Assembly: GCA_903857865.1 (NCBI GenBank)
Contig: CAIOGO010000010.1
Coordinates: 1-64,000 of the forward strand
DNA: 64,000 bases
DNA from: an uncultured bacterium
Lineage (GTDB): Bacteria > Bipolaricaulota > Bipolaricaulia > UBA7950 > UBA9294
Reading direction: 5' to 3'
Position numbers and translations under genes: made by a program. Each line of letters opens with the position of its first letter. Position 1 is the stretch's first letter. This document shows, in pieces, positions 17,567-26,236 of the stretch. The notes beneath the pieces were generated by a model. That model was not told the origin of the DNA, made no database searches, and was given only the letters and a program-made list of their open reading frames with translations.

Positions 17567-17617
17567 GCCGCGGCCGCGCGCTCCTTCCGCCACGCCGACG
17601 TGGAAGTGCGCGAGAGC
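17567..17617 (-). pseudogene. Relic of a second acetyltransferase gene (motif A copy)
   Basis: These 51 bases match 17047-17097, inside the adjacent acetyltransferase gene, with about two mismatches and an exact 520-base offset. On the minus strand they read AHFHVGVAEGARGRG, the acetyl-CoA loop region, and then diverge just before the intact gene starts. This looks like the remains of a duplicated gene after deletion. Confidence 0.6.
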
Positions 17618-17695
17618 GCGGCTCGATGGTTTTCCTGCCGCCGCAGAACGGGCATACTCACGGTGCGCTCTTGATCCAACGTCCGAGGAGGATCC

Positions 17696-19795
17696 ATGCC
17701 GAAGTGGCTCATCATCCTGCTAGCCATAGCCGCCCTGGCCGGCGTCATCGTTTTGGAACAAACACGGGAGCCGTTCCCCGCAGTGAACCCGGTGCCGAAC
17801 GCGCAAGGTCCGGCCATCACACCGCCAGCGACCGCCCCGACGACGCCCCAAACAGCGTCGAGCACCGTGGGGGTCCCTGCGCTTCCTTTGCCTGAGACAA
17901 CGCAGCCGCAGACACCGTCCGAGATCCCGTCAACGCCTCAGACGCCTTCACCCGTCGCCGCGGCGGCGTCTGCGACGACGAGGCCTCCGCAGACGGTGTC
18001 CATCACGGTCCCCCCGGCCACGCCTGCGCCGGCATCGCCCTTCAATGATGCATCGGGAGAGACCCCATCAGGGGCCACGACGGACGCTTCTGCACTCGCG
18101 GAGAGCCCTTGGGCGGGACTGCCACTTAGCGAGTTCCTCGGCCTTGCCGCGGGCGAGCTTGTCCGTCTCTCACCCGAGACGGTGACCTTCCTCGGCCTCG
18201 GCGCCCAGCTCGGCATGCGCGACGACCATCTGGACTCACTCACGGCCGAATGGGAAGCCACGTACTACGCGCTCGAACAGGCGATCGTCGATCACCTCGT
18301 GACCTACGATCTCGCTCGCGAGACCGCCGAGGATCGGCTGAATGCCGAGATCTATCGCGCCTCGCTCCTCAACGACCTCGCCGGCCGCACGTTCAGCGAC
18401 AACGCGTACTCCGTCAGCTCGTACATGGACAGCTACCCGACGTACATCGAGTGGTTCCTGACGAGCCTTCACCCGCTCGAGACGCTCGACAACGCGGACG
18501 ACTACGTCTCTCGCCTGTCCGAGATCCCCGCGCGGTTCCGCGAGCTTGAATCACGCCTCTCGGACAGCGAGGCGCTGAACGCCGTACCTCCTCGTTTCAT
18601 GCTCGAGAAGGCGGTCGGTCAGATTCGCGAGACCGGCGAGTCCCCGGTGCGCGAAACCAGCTTCTACACCACGCTTGAATCGGCCCTCACCGCAATGAGC
18701 GTCGTCGACACCGCTTCAGCGACCGCCCTCTTGGACCGGGCGGCAGCGACGCTCGAAACGGCAGTCCTGCCGTCGTACGTCGAACTCGCCGACTTCGTCT
18801 CCGGCATGGCGGCCCATGCCGCCGATGACGCCGGTGTCTGGAAACAGGTGAACGGCGACGAGTACTACGCGTACTGTCTGCGGAGTCAGACGACCACGAA
18901 CCTGACGGCTGACCAGATCTACGATCTCGGGGTCGCCGAGGTCGCGCGGATCGAGGACGAGATCCGCACGGCGGCGGCCGCCCTTGGCCTCGACTCCACC
19001 GCGACGATCCCCGAGCTCTTCGGCCGACTCTCCGAGACCACCGGCACTTCGCTCGGCGACGACACGATCGCTCGCTGCCAGGCCATCATCGACGACATCA
19101 GCCCGCGCGTCGCGTCCGCGTTCCTGCGCATGCCGACTCAGAAGCTGATCGTCGTCGACGGAGGGTACGACACCTACTTCTCCGCCGGGACTCTCGACGG
19201 TTCGCGTCCGGGCCAGTTCTTCATTCCGACGCTCATGCCGGAGCCGATCTACGATCTCCCCACGACGACCTACCACGAGGCGGTGCCCGGACACGGATTC
19301 CAGGCCGCCTACGCATACGAGGCCGACATTCCTGACTACATCGCCGGGCTATCGTTCACTGCGTTCTCCGAGGGATGGGCACTGTACGCGGAGCGCCTCG
19401 CGTGGGAGGAGGGCGCCTACGACGAGAATCCCTACGGCAACCTCGGGAGGCTCCAGGACGAGCTCTTCCGCGCCGCCCGGCTCGTCCTCGACCCCGGCAT
19501 CCACGCGAAGCGATGGACGTACGAACAAGCCGTCGACTACATGATCAACAACACGGGGCTCGAGGAATCGTACGTTCGCTCCGAGGTCGAGCGCTACATC
19601 GTGACACCGGGCCAGGCCGTCACCTACAAGATCGGCATGCTGAAGATGATCGAGCTGCGCGATCGCGCGAGGACCGCGCTGGGGACCGCGTTCAACCTCG
19701 CCGACTTCCACGATGTCGTGCTCGGGCACGGCGAGTTGCCGCTCGATCTCCTCGAACGACTGATCGACGAGTACATCGCCGAACACCAGGGGTAG
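17696..19795 (+). CDS. DUF885 family protein, putative Zn carboxypeptidase
   Basis: Membrane-anchored or secreted protein (699 aa). The N-terminal hydrophobic segment WLIILLAIAALAGVIVLE is followed by a Pro/Thr-rich linker of about 110 residues, then a DUF885 domain. The gluzincin-like motif TTYHEAVPGHGFQ and the later FSEGWALYAERLAWE (downstream Glu) suggest a thermolysin-like zinc site, as in dipeptidyl-carboxypeptidase-like members. It would act on peptides outside the cytoplasm. A GAGGAGG ribosome site precedes the ATG. The length exceeds that of a typical DUF885 protein (about 550-600) because of the linker. Confidence 0.85.
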   Translation: MPKWLIILLAIAALAGVIVLEQTREPFPAVNPVPNAQGPAITPPATAPTTPQTASSTVGVPALPLPETTQPQTPSEIPSTPQTPSPVAAAASATTRPPQTVSITVPPATPAPASPFNDASGETPSGATTDASALAESPWAGLPLSEFLGLAAGELVRLSPETVTFLGLGAQLGMRDDHLDSLTAEWEATYYALEQAIVDHLVTYDLARETAEDRLNAEIYRASLLNDLAGRTFSDNAYSVSSYMDSYPTYIEWFLTSLHPLETLDNADDYVSRLSEIPARFRELESRLSDSEALNAVPPRFMLEKAVGQIRETGESPVRETSFYTTLESALTAMSVVDTASATALLDRAAATLETAVLPSYVELADFVSGMAAHAADDAGVWKQVNGDEYYAYCLRSQTTTNLTADQIYDLGVAEVARIEDEIRTAAAALGLDSTATIPELFGRLSETTGTSLGDDTIARCQAIIDDISPRVASAFLRMPTQKLIVVDGGYDTYFSAGTLDGSRPGQFFIPTLMPEPIYDLPTTTYHEAVPGHGFQAAYAYEADIPDYIAGLSFTAFSEGWALYAERLAWEEGAYDENPYGNLGRLQDELFRAARLVLDPGIHAKRWTYEQAVDYMINNTGLEESYVRSEVERYIVTPGQAVTYKIGMLKMIELRDRARTALGTAFNLADFHDVVLGHGELPLDLLERLIDEYIAEHQG

Positions 19796-19836
19796 GCGTT
19801 GGCCCCTGCCACAGGCGCTTCTAGCGTGCCCACGGC

Positions 19837-19997
19837 AGGGACGCCAGGCGGTGGCCGTTTGGAGACGGCCAGGGTACACGTTGCTAGCGGCGCCAAAACG
19901 GAGCCCACCTGGAGAGCCCAGGGTTGGCGGTATCAGGGACGCCAGGCGGAGACCGCCTGCAGAATCCAGGGTTGGCGGTATCAGGGACGCCAGGCGG
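19837..19997. repeat. Intergenic direct repeats, 48-bp period
   Basis: The 15-mer agggacgccaggcgg occurs at 19837, 19935 and 19983. The last two copies belong to longer near-identical 32-base blocks (19918-19949 and 19966-19997). Between them CAGGCGG and CCGCCTG can pair as a hairpin. The stretch 19796-20096 holds no convincing gene. Confidence 0.75.
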
Positions 19998-20060
19998 GGT
20001 GGCAGTCGTAGCCTGACGCGGTTGTCAGCCGGCGCACGCTCGTTCCGGCGAGGGCCGCCG

Positions 20061-20090
20061 TTGCCGCGCATCGAGCGGCCCGACTAGAAT
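20061..20090 (+). promoter_or_regulatory. Promoter giving a leaderless message
   Basis: TTGCCG (20061-20066) and TAGAAT (20085-20090) are separated by 18 nt. The ATG of the downstream gene follows six bases later, so the predicted transcript starts at or next to the start codon. No ribosome site is visible. Confidence 0.5.
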
Positions 20091-20096
20091 CGGGCC

Positions 20097-20558
20097 ATGA
20101 GTTCAGCCCTCGACCTGATCGCAACCTGCGGCCTGTATTGCGGCGCCTGCAGCTTCAAGCTCGCCGTCGATGAGAACGATCGCGCGCACGTTCGCGCCAT
20201 GCCGGCACGCTATGAAAAGGCCAAAGAGGCCGAGCTCGAAGCGTGTCCGGGATGCCGAGGCGAAGCCACGGCATGCGACGCCGACCCGTGCAAGATCCGA
20301 GCCTGCGCCCGCACACGCGAACTCGTACATTGCGGCCCGTGCGCCGATTTTCCGTGCGGCATCCTGTCCGCGTTTGCGAACGACGGCGTGCCCCACCACG
20401 GCGAGACACTCGGCAACCTCAAGCGCCTTCGCGAGGTGGGCGAGGAGGCCTGGCTCGCGGAACAGCGCGCGCGGTGGACGTGCGCGTGCGGCGCGCGCCG
20501 CTCCTGGTACCTTCGCGAGTGTCCCAAATGCGCCAGGACTCTCACAGACCATCTCTAG
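20097..20558 (+). CDS. DUF3795 Cys-rich protein
   Basis: Soluble protein of 153 aa with about 14 cysteines. The N-terminal CGLYCGACSFK is the DUF3795 signature. Further pairs follow: ACPGCRG, DPCKIRACAR, HCGPCADFPCG and a C-terminal ribbon WTCACG...RECPKCARTL. The cysteines suggest Zn or Fe-S binding. The function of the family is unknown. Relative to the four tandem paralogues 3 kb downstream it has an extra C-terminal zinc-ribbon-like part. Confidence 0.8.
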   Translation: MSSALDLIATCGLYCGACSFKLAVDENDRAHVRAMPARYEKAKEAELEACPGCRGEATACDADPCKIRACARTRELVHCGPCADFPCGILSAFANDGVPHHGETLGNLKRLREVGEEAWLAEQRARWTCACGARRSWYLRECPKCARTLTDHL

Positions 20559-20570
20559 CAACTTGCCGCG

Positions 20571-21200
20571 TCAAAGCAGCCGCTTGCCGATTGCGTCGTA
20601 CGCGGTAAGGGCCGTGCGAGCTGCCGGGCTCTCCGGGTACTCGCGAGCGAGGATCGTCCAAACCATCGAGTCGTGCGGGGTCCCGTCCGCGTCTCGCGAC
20701 ATCTCACGTCGCGTCGCCTCGTGGGTGAATCCGAGCTTGCGCGGGACCGCGGCGCTCGCCACGTTGTCCGGCCGACAGTGAATCTCGACCCGCTCCACCT
20801 TCGTGATCTCAAACGCCACCTTGACGAGCGCCGACGCCGTCTCCGTCGCAAGGCCTCGCCCCACGTGCGACGCGCGGATCCAGTAGCCGATCTCGAGTCC
20901 TCCCGCGTCGAGCCGCGTGTGGAGTCCACTCGAACCGATCGCGAGGCGCTCGTCGCGCGATAGGATTCCGTAGACGTAGTCGCGATCGAGGTCGAACTCG
21001 CCACGGAAAACCCGCAGTCGGTCGGCCTTCGCTTCCACCGACTGCGGCTCGTGCGTCGCCCACGGCATCCACGGACGTAGGTGGTCGAGGCTCGAGTCAA
21101 TGGCTTCCTTCAGGATGCCCGCGTCGTCGGGCTGCCAGCAGCGCAAGACGAGGCGCTTGGTCTCGATTCGATATGGCATCGTGCGCTTGGCGTTCTCCAC
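20571..21200 (-). CDS. RimJ/RimL-type GNAT acetyltransferase
   Basis: Acetyltransferase (209 aa) of the ribosomal-protein N-acetyltransferase type. It opens with IETKRLVLRCWQPDDAG; motif A is SHVGRGLATETASALVK, and NVASAAVPRKLGFTHEA is motif B. Typical substrates are N-termini of ribosomal proteins or amino sugars and antibiotics; none is assignable. The GTG at 21200 has AAGGAG at a good distance; the ATG seven codons later is an alternative. It converges with the DUF3795 gene. Confidence 0.88.
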   Translation of the reverse strand: MENAKRTMPYRIETKRLVLRCWQPDDAGILKEAIDSSLDHLRPWMPWATHEPQSVEAKADRLRVFRGEFDLDRDYVYGILSRDERLAIGSSGLHTRLDAGGLEIGYWIRASHVGRGLATETASALVKVAFEITKVERVEIHCRPDNVASAAVPRKLGFTHEATRREMSRDADGTPHDSMVWTILAREYPESPAARTALTAYDAIGKRLL

Positions 21201-21231
21201 CGCGACTCCTTAGGTCCCCTCGTGCGACAGT

Positions 21232-22611
21232 CTACTCGCCAACGTCCGGCGTCGCCGCGAGGCCGCCAAGCGCCGTCTCTTTGTAGCGAGCGTCGAGATC
21301 GCGGCCCGTTCGCCGCATTGCGTCCACGACGGCGTCGAACGACACGCGGTCACCACCGCCCGAGATCATGGCCAGACTCGCGGCATTCAGCGCGGACACC
21401 GCTCCGGCGGCGTTCCGCTCGATGCACGGGATCTGCACGAGTCCATCGACGGGATCGCAGGTGAGCCCGAGGTAGTGCTCGAGCGCGCTCTCGGCAGCGC
21501 GATCCACCTGATCTTGGACAGTTCCACCGAGGAGACAGCACACCGCGCCGGCAGCCATTGCGCTCGCGGCCCCAATCTCGCCCTGGCATCCGACCTCCGC
21601 TCCGGAGATCGACGCGTTCGCCGCGATGACCGCACCGATCAGTCCCGCCACGAGGAGTGCGCCCCGGATCTCGTCGGGATGGAGGTCCATCTTCTCCTCG
21701 ACCACCCGCAGGCATGCCGGCAGCACTCCGCACGATCCGCACGTCGGCGCCGTCACCACAGCTCCGCCGGCCGCGTTTTCTTCCGCAACGGCGATCGCAT
21801 AGATCGACGCAAGCGACGCCTCCGGCGCAAGGACATGGAAGTGAGGCAGATCCTTCTGCAAGTGAGCGTAGAGACTGCGGGCGCGGCGCTCGAGCTGCAG
21901 AGAACCGGGCAACGTGCCTTCAGCGGCAAGGCCTCTCTCCATTGCGTTCGTCATCAGCGTCCACATCTCGTCAACGTGGGCATCAACCGCAGCTCGCGAG
22001 TGGCCGTGCTGCGTCTCTTCCGTTCGGTAGACGTACTTGACGAGATCGATCCCCAGGCGCCGACACTCCGAGAGGACGGTTGTCGCCGACAGGGAGCCGC
22101 GCTTCGTACCGCAACGGTCGAGTCGCCCAAAGCTCCCGCCCGCAAGACGTCCGCCGCCGATCGAGTAATAGGTCTCCGACAGAGCCTCGTCCCCGGCGGG
22201 GTTCAGTGCCGCACAACGCATCGTGTTCGGATGCGGAAGGTCCCGAGGCGTGGCGTCGAAGGCGATGTCCCGGTCAGCGTCGAACGCGAATTCCTGGCCG
22301 TCCACGCGGATGTGGCCCGCGTCGCGGACCTGCCGTGCGACCTCCTGGAGGCTCGTCCCCGCCAGCTCGCGCGGCCCGTACCCGGCGAGGCCGGCGGCAA
22401 TGGCCGCATCCGTGAGGTGCCCGCGGCCCGTGAGCGCGAGGCTCCCGTAGAGCTCGACGCGAATCCGACAGCCGCCGAGGCCCTTGGCCGCGGCCAGGCG
22501 AACGAACTCGCGCGCCGCCGTCATCGGACCGAGCGTGTGCGACGAGCTCGGACCCACCGCGGGCTTCAGGATCTCGAAGATGCTGGGCAACGCTGCGCGA
22601 GACGTCGTCAT
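21232..22611 (-). CDS. sdaA: L-serine dehydratase, iron-sulfur, single chain
   Basis: Cytosolic L-serine ammonia-lyase (459 aa; E. coli SdaA is 454) producing pyruvate and ammonia. The N-terminal beta domain opens SIFEILKPAVGPSSSHTLGP. The [4Fe-4S] ligand cysteines lie in APTCGSCGVLPA, GAEVGCQGEIG and LTCDPVDGLVQIPCIERN, as in the bacterial enzyme. Such clusters are oxygen-sensitive, which fits an anaerobic or microaerobic lifestyle. The gene overlaps the preceding zinc-finger gene by ATGA, so the upstream CGNR protein may be its regulator. Confidence 0.95.
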   Translation of the reverse strand: MTTSRAALPSIFEILKPAVGPSSSHTLGPMTAAREFVRLAAAKGLGGCRIRVELYGSLALTGRGHLTDAAIAAGLAGYGPRELAGTSLQEVARQVRDAGHIRVDGQEFAFDADRDIAFDATPRDLPHPNTMRCAALNPAGDEALSETYYSIGGGRLAGGSFGRLDRCGTKRGSLSATTVLSECRRLGIDLVKYVYRTEETQHGHSRAAVDAHVDEMWTLMTNAMERGLAAEGTLPGSLQLERRARSLYAHLQKDLPHFHVLAPEASLASIYAIAVAEENAAGGAVVTAPTCGSCGVLPACLRVVEEKMDLHPDEIRGALLVAGLIGAVIAANASISGAEVGCQGEIGAASAMAAGAVCCLLGGTVQDQVDRAAESALEHYLGLTCDPVDGLVQIPCIERNAAGAVSALNAASLAMISGGGDRVSFDAVVDAMRRTGRDLDARYKETALGGLAATPDVGE

Positions 22612-23279
22612 GCCTTTCTACCCTTGCCTGTCGGCGCGGCGGCACCGCGCGGCGCTGCGCCGCCGCGGCGGCGGGCGTAGTTGCGGCGCGCCTTGGCACG
22701 ATTTCCGCACTCGGCCATGTCGCACCACCGGCGGCTCCGGTTGCGGCTCGCGTCGAGGAAGAGCCAGTCGCACTTCTCTCCTGCACACTCACGCACCCGC
22801 CCAAGCTCCGGAGAGACGAACAGGTCGGCCGCCGATCGCGCGACCATCCACATCGGAAGGTCCAGCGAGCCATCCGCCTCGTGCCACTCCCAAGCGAAGC
22901 TGTCGCCCAAGGCAGCCAGCCGAAGGTGCTGGTACGCATCGGCCACTGCAACGTTGATCTGCGCCACGTCGCCGGGCTGTGGCGGGTTCCCTGATGCCAG
23001 AGAAGAAAAGACGCGGTACAAGGCCTCGCGAAGCGCAAGCGCCTGGCGATGAACTGTCCTCGCGCGAGCGGGCTCGGACGCTGCGCGCTCTAGGAGCTCC
23101 TTGCCCTGGCGCGCGCTCAAAGTTCCGACGTGCCGAGCCCAGACAACGAGGTCCTCGTAGTCATAGAGCTTCTCGTCCGAGTCGGACCCGACACGCCACC
23201 CGATCGTGTTCGTGAAGTCGAGGCACAGGGCTCCGCCAATCAGATTCATCCCCAAGATCCGCTCTCGTGTCTCCGACAT
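22608..23279 (-). CDS. ABATE/CGNR zinc-finger putative transcription regulator
   Basis: Protein of 223 aa with an N-terminal stress-sensor-like (ABATE) domain opening GGALCLDFTNTIGWR and a C-terminal CGNR zinc finger: CAGEKCDWLFLDASRNRSRR, then WCDMAECGNRAKARRN. Cys ligands sit in the CxxxxC and CxxxxC pairs, followed by a basic tail. The family is predicted to sense small molecules and bind DNA. It is first in a two-gene unit with sdaA, suggesting control of serine catabolism. A TAGAAT box lies 15 bases before the ATG. Confidence 0.85.
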   Translation of the reverse strand: MSETRERILGMNLIGGALCLDFTNTIGWRVGSDSDEKLYDYEDLVVWARHVGTLSARQGKELLERAASEPARARTVHRQALALREALYRVFSSLASGNPPQPGDVAQINVAVADAYQHLRLAALGDSFAWEWHEADGSLDLPMWMVARSAADLFVSPELGRVRECAGEKCDWLFLDASRNRSRRWCDMAECGNRAKARRNYARRRGGAAPRGAAAPTGKGRKA

Positions 23280-23315
23280 GGCGCACCGCCAACGATTCTA
23301 CCCACCACCTGCCTC

Positions 23316-23344
23316 TTGACAAGGTAGAGGTCCGCTGCTAGTAT
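23316..23344 (+). promoter_or_regulatory. Strong sigma-70-type promoter of the DUF3795 array
   Basis: Perfect TTGACA (23316-23321), a 17-nt spacer and TAGTAT (23339-23344), with a predicted start near 23351 and the first array gene at 23400. CTGACA recurs in the next two intergenic gaps, so parts of the promoter were duplicated with the genes. Confidence 0.75.
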
Positions 23345-23399
23345 TCCGCCGTGCTGCGTTTTGGTGGTTAGCTTGCGCGTCAGAATCCAGAGGAGGAGC

Positions 23400-23774
23400 A
23401 TGCTCGGCTACTGCGGAATCAACTGTGAGGAGTGCACGGCGTACAAGGGAACGATCGGCTCCAGAATCGACTTGCTCGAGACGGCGGCCGGGAAGTACCA
23501 GGACGGCGCGTTCAGCGCGCAGGAGTGGGTTTGCCTCGGTTGCACGCCGTCCGACCAGCCGTTCCTCGCGAAGTACTGCGCCGGGTGCGAGATTCGCGTG
23601 TGCGCCATCGCCAAGCGAGTTCCGAACTGCGCCGCGTGCGCAGAGTACGACTCGTGCCAGCAGATCAAGGACTTCATGGAAGGCGGCGAATTGGCTCAGA
23701 GAATGGACTGGCTGCACGCCCGGTTCCAGGCGCTGCGGAGCGAGCGCGGCGCGGCGCCGAAGAAGACGTCTTGA
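23400..23774 (+). CDS. DUF3795 Cys-rich protein, array copy 1
   Basis: Soluble protein of 124 aa. It opens MLGYCGINCEECTAYKGT, then has WVCLGCTP, FLAKYCAGCEIRVCAIA and PNCAACAEYDSCQQI, about twelve cysteines in pairs that could hold Zn or an Fe-S cluster. The start is fixed by AGAGGAGGAG just upstream; a further-upstream start would add 13 unrelated residues. It is the first of four tandem paralogues with the same layout and about 100-base gaps. The biochemical role of DUF3795 is not known. Confidence 0.8.
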   Translation: MLGYCGINCEECTAYKGTIGSRIDLLETAAGKYQDGAFSAQEWVCLGCTPSDQPFLAKYCAGCEIRVCAIAKRVPNCAACAEYDSCQQIKDFMEGGELAQRMDWLHARFQALRSERGAAPKKTS

Positions 23775-23877
23775 GCGATCACTCACCACACGCCCTCTGA
23801 CAGGCTGGATCACAACGGCGGACATTCTGTGGCGCGTCTCTGTGGCGGGATGTCTCGAAGGGATCTAGGGAGGAAAC

Positions 23878-24231
23878 ATGCTCGGCTATTGTGGAGTCAA
23901 CTGCGCGGAGTGCCCTGCGTTTCAGGGGACGACCGGTTCCAAGATCGAACTGCTCGAGAAGGCGGCCCAGGCTTTCTCCAACGGCGCACACAGCGCGCAG
24001 GAGTGGGTCTGTCTCGGCTGCACGCCGGCCAACCAGGCGTTCCTCGCCAGGCCCTGCGCCGCGTGTGAGATGCGGACTTGTGCGATCGCCAAGGGAGTTC
24101 AGAACTGCGCTGCATGCGCGGACTACGACTCGTGCCAACGGATCCAGAAGATCCTTGAGCCCTGGGGACTGGCCGAGCGGATGGGTTGGCTGAGGGAGCG
24201 ATTCAAGGCGTTGCAGTCGAGCAGCGGCTGA
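23878..24231 (+). CDS. DUF3795 Cys-rich protein, array copy 2
   Basis: 117 aa, closely similar to copy 1 over its whole length: MLGYCGVNCAECPAFQGTTG, then WVCLGCTPANQAFL, CAACEMRTCAIAKGVQNCAA and DYDSCQRI. It shares all the paired cysteines except for one substitution at the FLAR-PCAAC position. It has its own GGGAGGAAAC ribosome site. The 103-base gap before it holds CTGACA, a possible remnant -35 box. Tandem duplication is the simplest origin. Confidence 0.8.
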   Translation: MLGYCGVNCAECPAFQGTTGSKIELLEKAAQAFSNGAHSAQEWVCLGCTPANQAFLARPCAACEMRTCAIAKGVQNCAACADYDSCQRIQKILEPWGLAERMGWLRERFKALQSSSG

Positions 24232-24331
24232 GTCTATTCACGTCTGTAGAGCGCTTTTCCACGCGGCTGACACCTGAGCAGTAGAGTCAGCGCTATCCGC
24301 CGCCGGCTGTGGGTGGACTCGAGGAGGGACG

Positions 24332-24703
24332 ATGCTCGGATACTGCGGAATCAACTGCGCGGAGTGTTCCGCGTACAAGGGGACGGTCACGACCGACATG
24401 GCCTTGCTCGAAAAGGCCGCGGGGAGCTTCTGGGACGGCGCCTACAGCGCACAGGAGTGGGTCTGCCTCGGCTGTACGCCGGCGGATCAGCCGTTCCTTG
24501 CCAAGTACTGCGCGACCTGCAAGATCCGCGGCTGCGCGATCGAGAAGGGTGTCCAGAACTGCGCCGCGTGCGACACGTACGAGTCGTGCCAGATGCTGAA
24601 GGACTTCATCAAGGGCGAGTCCGAAGCGCTCGTCCAGCGGATGGACCTCTTGCGCGGACGGTTCTTGGCGTTGCGCAATGAGCGGCCTGCGACCAGAGCG
24701 TAG
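24332..24703 (+). CDS. DUF3795 Cys-rich protein, array copy 3
   Basis: 123 aa; MLGYCGINCAECSAYKGTV, WVCLGCTPADQPFLAKYC, TCKIRGCAIEKGVQNCAACD and ESCQMLKDFIKG. All the paired cysteines are retained, so the copy is probably functional. A GGAGGG ribosome site precedes the ATG. The gap before it again contains a CTGACA. Confidence 0.8.
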   Translation: MLGYCGINCAECSAYKGTVTTDMALLEKAAGSFWDGAYSAQEWVCLGCTPADQPFLAKYCATCKIRGCAIEKGVQNCAACDTYESCQMLKDFIKGESEALVQRMDLLRGRFLALRNERPATRA

Positions 24704-24805
24704 TCGCGGCGAACCTCTTCCCTTTCCCTGCGAGGCAGACGAGTGGAACCGTCCTCTATCAGGAGCGGTGCAGAGGGGATGCAGACGTAGAGTGAAGGAG
24801 GAGCC

Positions 24806-25156
24806 ATGCTCGGCTACTGCGGAATGAACTGCGCGGAGTGCCCGTCGTACACCACAACGGTTAGCGCGAAGAAGGACCTGCGTGAAAAGACGGCCGCCAG
24901 TTGCTCGGACGGCGCGTCCGGCGCGCCGGAGTGGGTGTGCCTCGGCTGCACGCCGGCTGATCAGCAGTTTCTCTCCCAGTTCTGCGTCACGTGCAAGGTC
25001 CGAGGCTGCGCCATCGCCAAGGGCCTCCAGAACTGCGCCGCGTGCGCGGACTACGACGCGTGCGTAGAGATCAAGGCCGTCATCATGAGAGAGTCCGAGG
25101 AGCTTGGGCTGCGCATGACCTGGCTGCGGAAGCGATTCAAGGCACTAGCGGGCTAG
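24806..25156 (+). CDS. DUF3795 Cys-rich protein, array copy 4
   Basis: 116 aa and the most diverged copy: MLGYCGMNCAECPSYTTTVS, WVCLGCTPADQQFL, FCVTCKVRGCAIAKGLQNCA and DYDACVEI. The cysteine frame is intact. It has an AAGGAGGAG ribosome site. Its upstream gap has no -35-like box, so it may rely on readthrough from copy 3. Confidence 0.8.
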   Translation: MLGYCGMNCAECPSYTTTVSAKKDLREKTAASCSDGASGAPEWVCLGCTPADQQFLSQFCVTCKVRGCAIAKGLQNCAACADYDACVEIKAVIMRESEELGLRMTWLRKRFKALAG

Positions 25157-25465
25157 AGATCGCCAGTGCACCCCGTCTCGGCCACGCGCTTAGCACGACG
25201 GCTTACACACGCAATGGAGGTCGACCGGGCAGGCGACGCCCTGCAACGTGCACGCGAGACGTTTCGCGGACACGCGCCTTCCACGTCTTCATATCACTGC
25301 AACCTCGGAGAGCATCCCAAGCGTAAACAGGGCACCCGGCGTTCGCGACGCCCAGTCAGGCGACCGACAGGTCCATGCACGGCGCCCCCCCCGCCGGCGC
25401 AAGGGGACGCGGGCGGGCCAAGGCGCCCGGTCCGCGCCGAGGCACAGACGATGGAACGGACGCCA
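25157..25465. other. Intergenic stretch without a recognised gene
   Basis: About 300 bases between the DUF3795 array and the convergent beta-helix gene. It contains a very GC-rich patch (25380-25440, runs of C and G) that could fold, but no gene or clear terminator is seen. Confidence 0.5.
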
Positions 25466-26236
25466 CTACCCGGTTGCGCGGTAGACATCGGCGTATCGGT
25501 TGTCGGCAACGACGTTGTCCGTCAATTGAACGTCATCGACGAAGTGGCCGATGCGGATGCCGACCCCCGTGGCCAGCCCCCACCCGTTGCCTGTGATCGT
25601 GCATCCGACGACGACAAGACTGCGAATCGACGTGGAATCCATGCCGTCCATGCCGTTGTCCTGGAGAATGCAGCGCTCTACGAGCATCTGGTCAATCGTC
25701 CCGCGGACCCCGACAATGTGAATCCCTGTCCAGCGGTTCTGGGACGAGGAGCAGTCGCGGATCGTGATCGAGCGCACCCACCCACGATTCACCTCAATCC
25801 CGTGACCGCTCGTCCCGGACTCGCTCGATGAAGTGACCGCCAGGCGCTCGAGCGTCACACCGTCAGCATCGACCTCGATCGTCCCACGGATGAGGGCAAG
25901 ACGGGGAGCCTCCGGGTCGGTGCGCACGATGAGATTGGGAGTAAAGATCCAGACTTCCGCTTCGTACTCCCCAGGGGCAAGGACGAGAACATCCCCAGGA
26001 TGTGCCTCGATGCGGACGGAGAACCACGTCGCCGGTCTGTTGCCGTTGTCTCCCGGCCAGACCTGGTACTCGATGGGAACGGTCTCTCGTTCGACAACCT
26101 GAGCAAAGGCCTCCGCTATGAGCACGGTGCCTCGGAGGGAAGCCTCTTCCGGCACCCGAATCTCGCGGGCTTCCGCGCAGCACGCGGCGGCCACGAGCAT
26201 CGCCGTCAGAGCCAGAGCCAGAGCTCCTCTGTACAT
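25466..26236 (-). CDS. Secreted right-handed beta-helix protein
   Basis: Secreted protein of 256 aa. It has a signal peptide (MYRGALALALTAMLVAAACC then AEA), with a Cys pair near the cleavage site that could act as a lipobox-like acylation site. The mature part has short repeated strands such as SITIRDCSSSQNRWTGIHIV, MLVERCILQDNGMDGMD and LVVVGCTITGNGWGL, the pattern of parallel beta-helix (NosD/pectate-lyase-like) rungs. Such folds bind or cleave polysaccharides, but no catalytic residues are evident. The start at 26236 has GGAGGT eight bases upstream; the long upstream extension is unsupported. Confidence 0.75.
   Translation of the reverse strand: MYRGALALALTAMLVAAACCAEAREIRVPEEASLRGTVLIAEAFAQVVERETVPIEYQVWPGDNGNRPATWFSVRIEAHPGDVLVLAPGEYEAEVWIFTPNLIVRTDPEAPRLALIRGTIEVDADGVTLERLAVTSSSESGTSGHGIEVNRGWVRSITIRDCSSSQNRWTGIHIVGVRGTIDQMLVERCILQDNGMDGMDSTSIRSLVVVGCTITGNGWGLATGVGIRIGHFVDDVQLTDNVVADNRYADVYRATG

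Noticed and set aside
19796-20096. Repeat-rich intergenic stretch considered as a CRISPR array.
   Set aside because: Only two to three copies, unequal spacing and no spacer-like unique segments of constant length.
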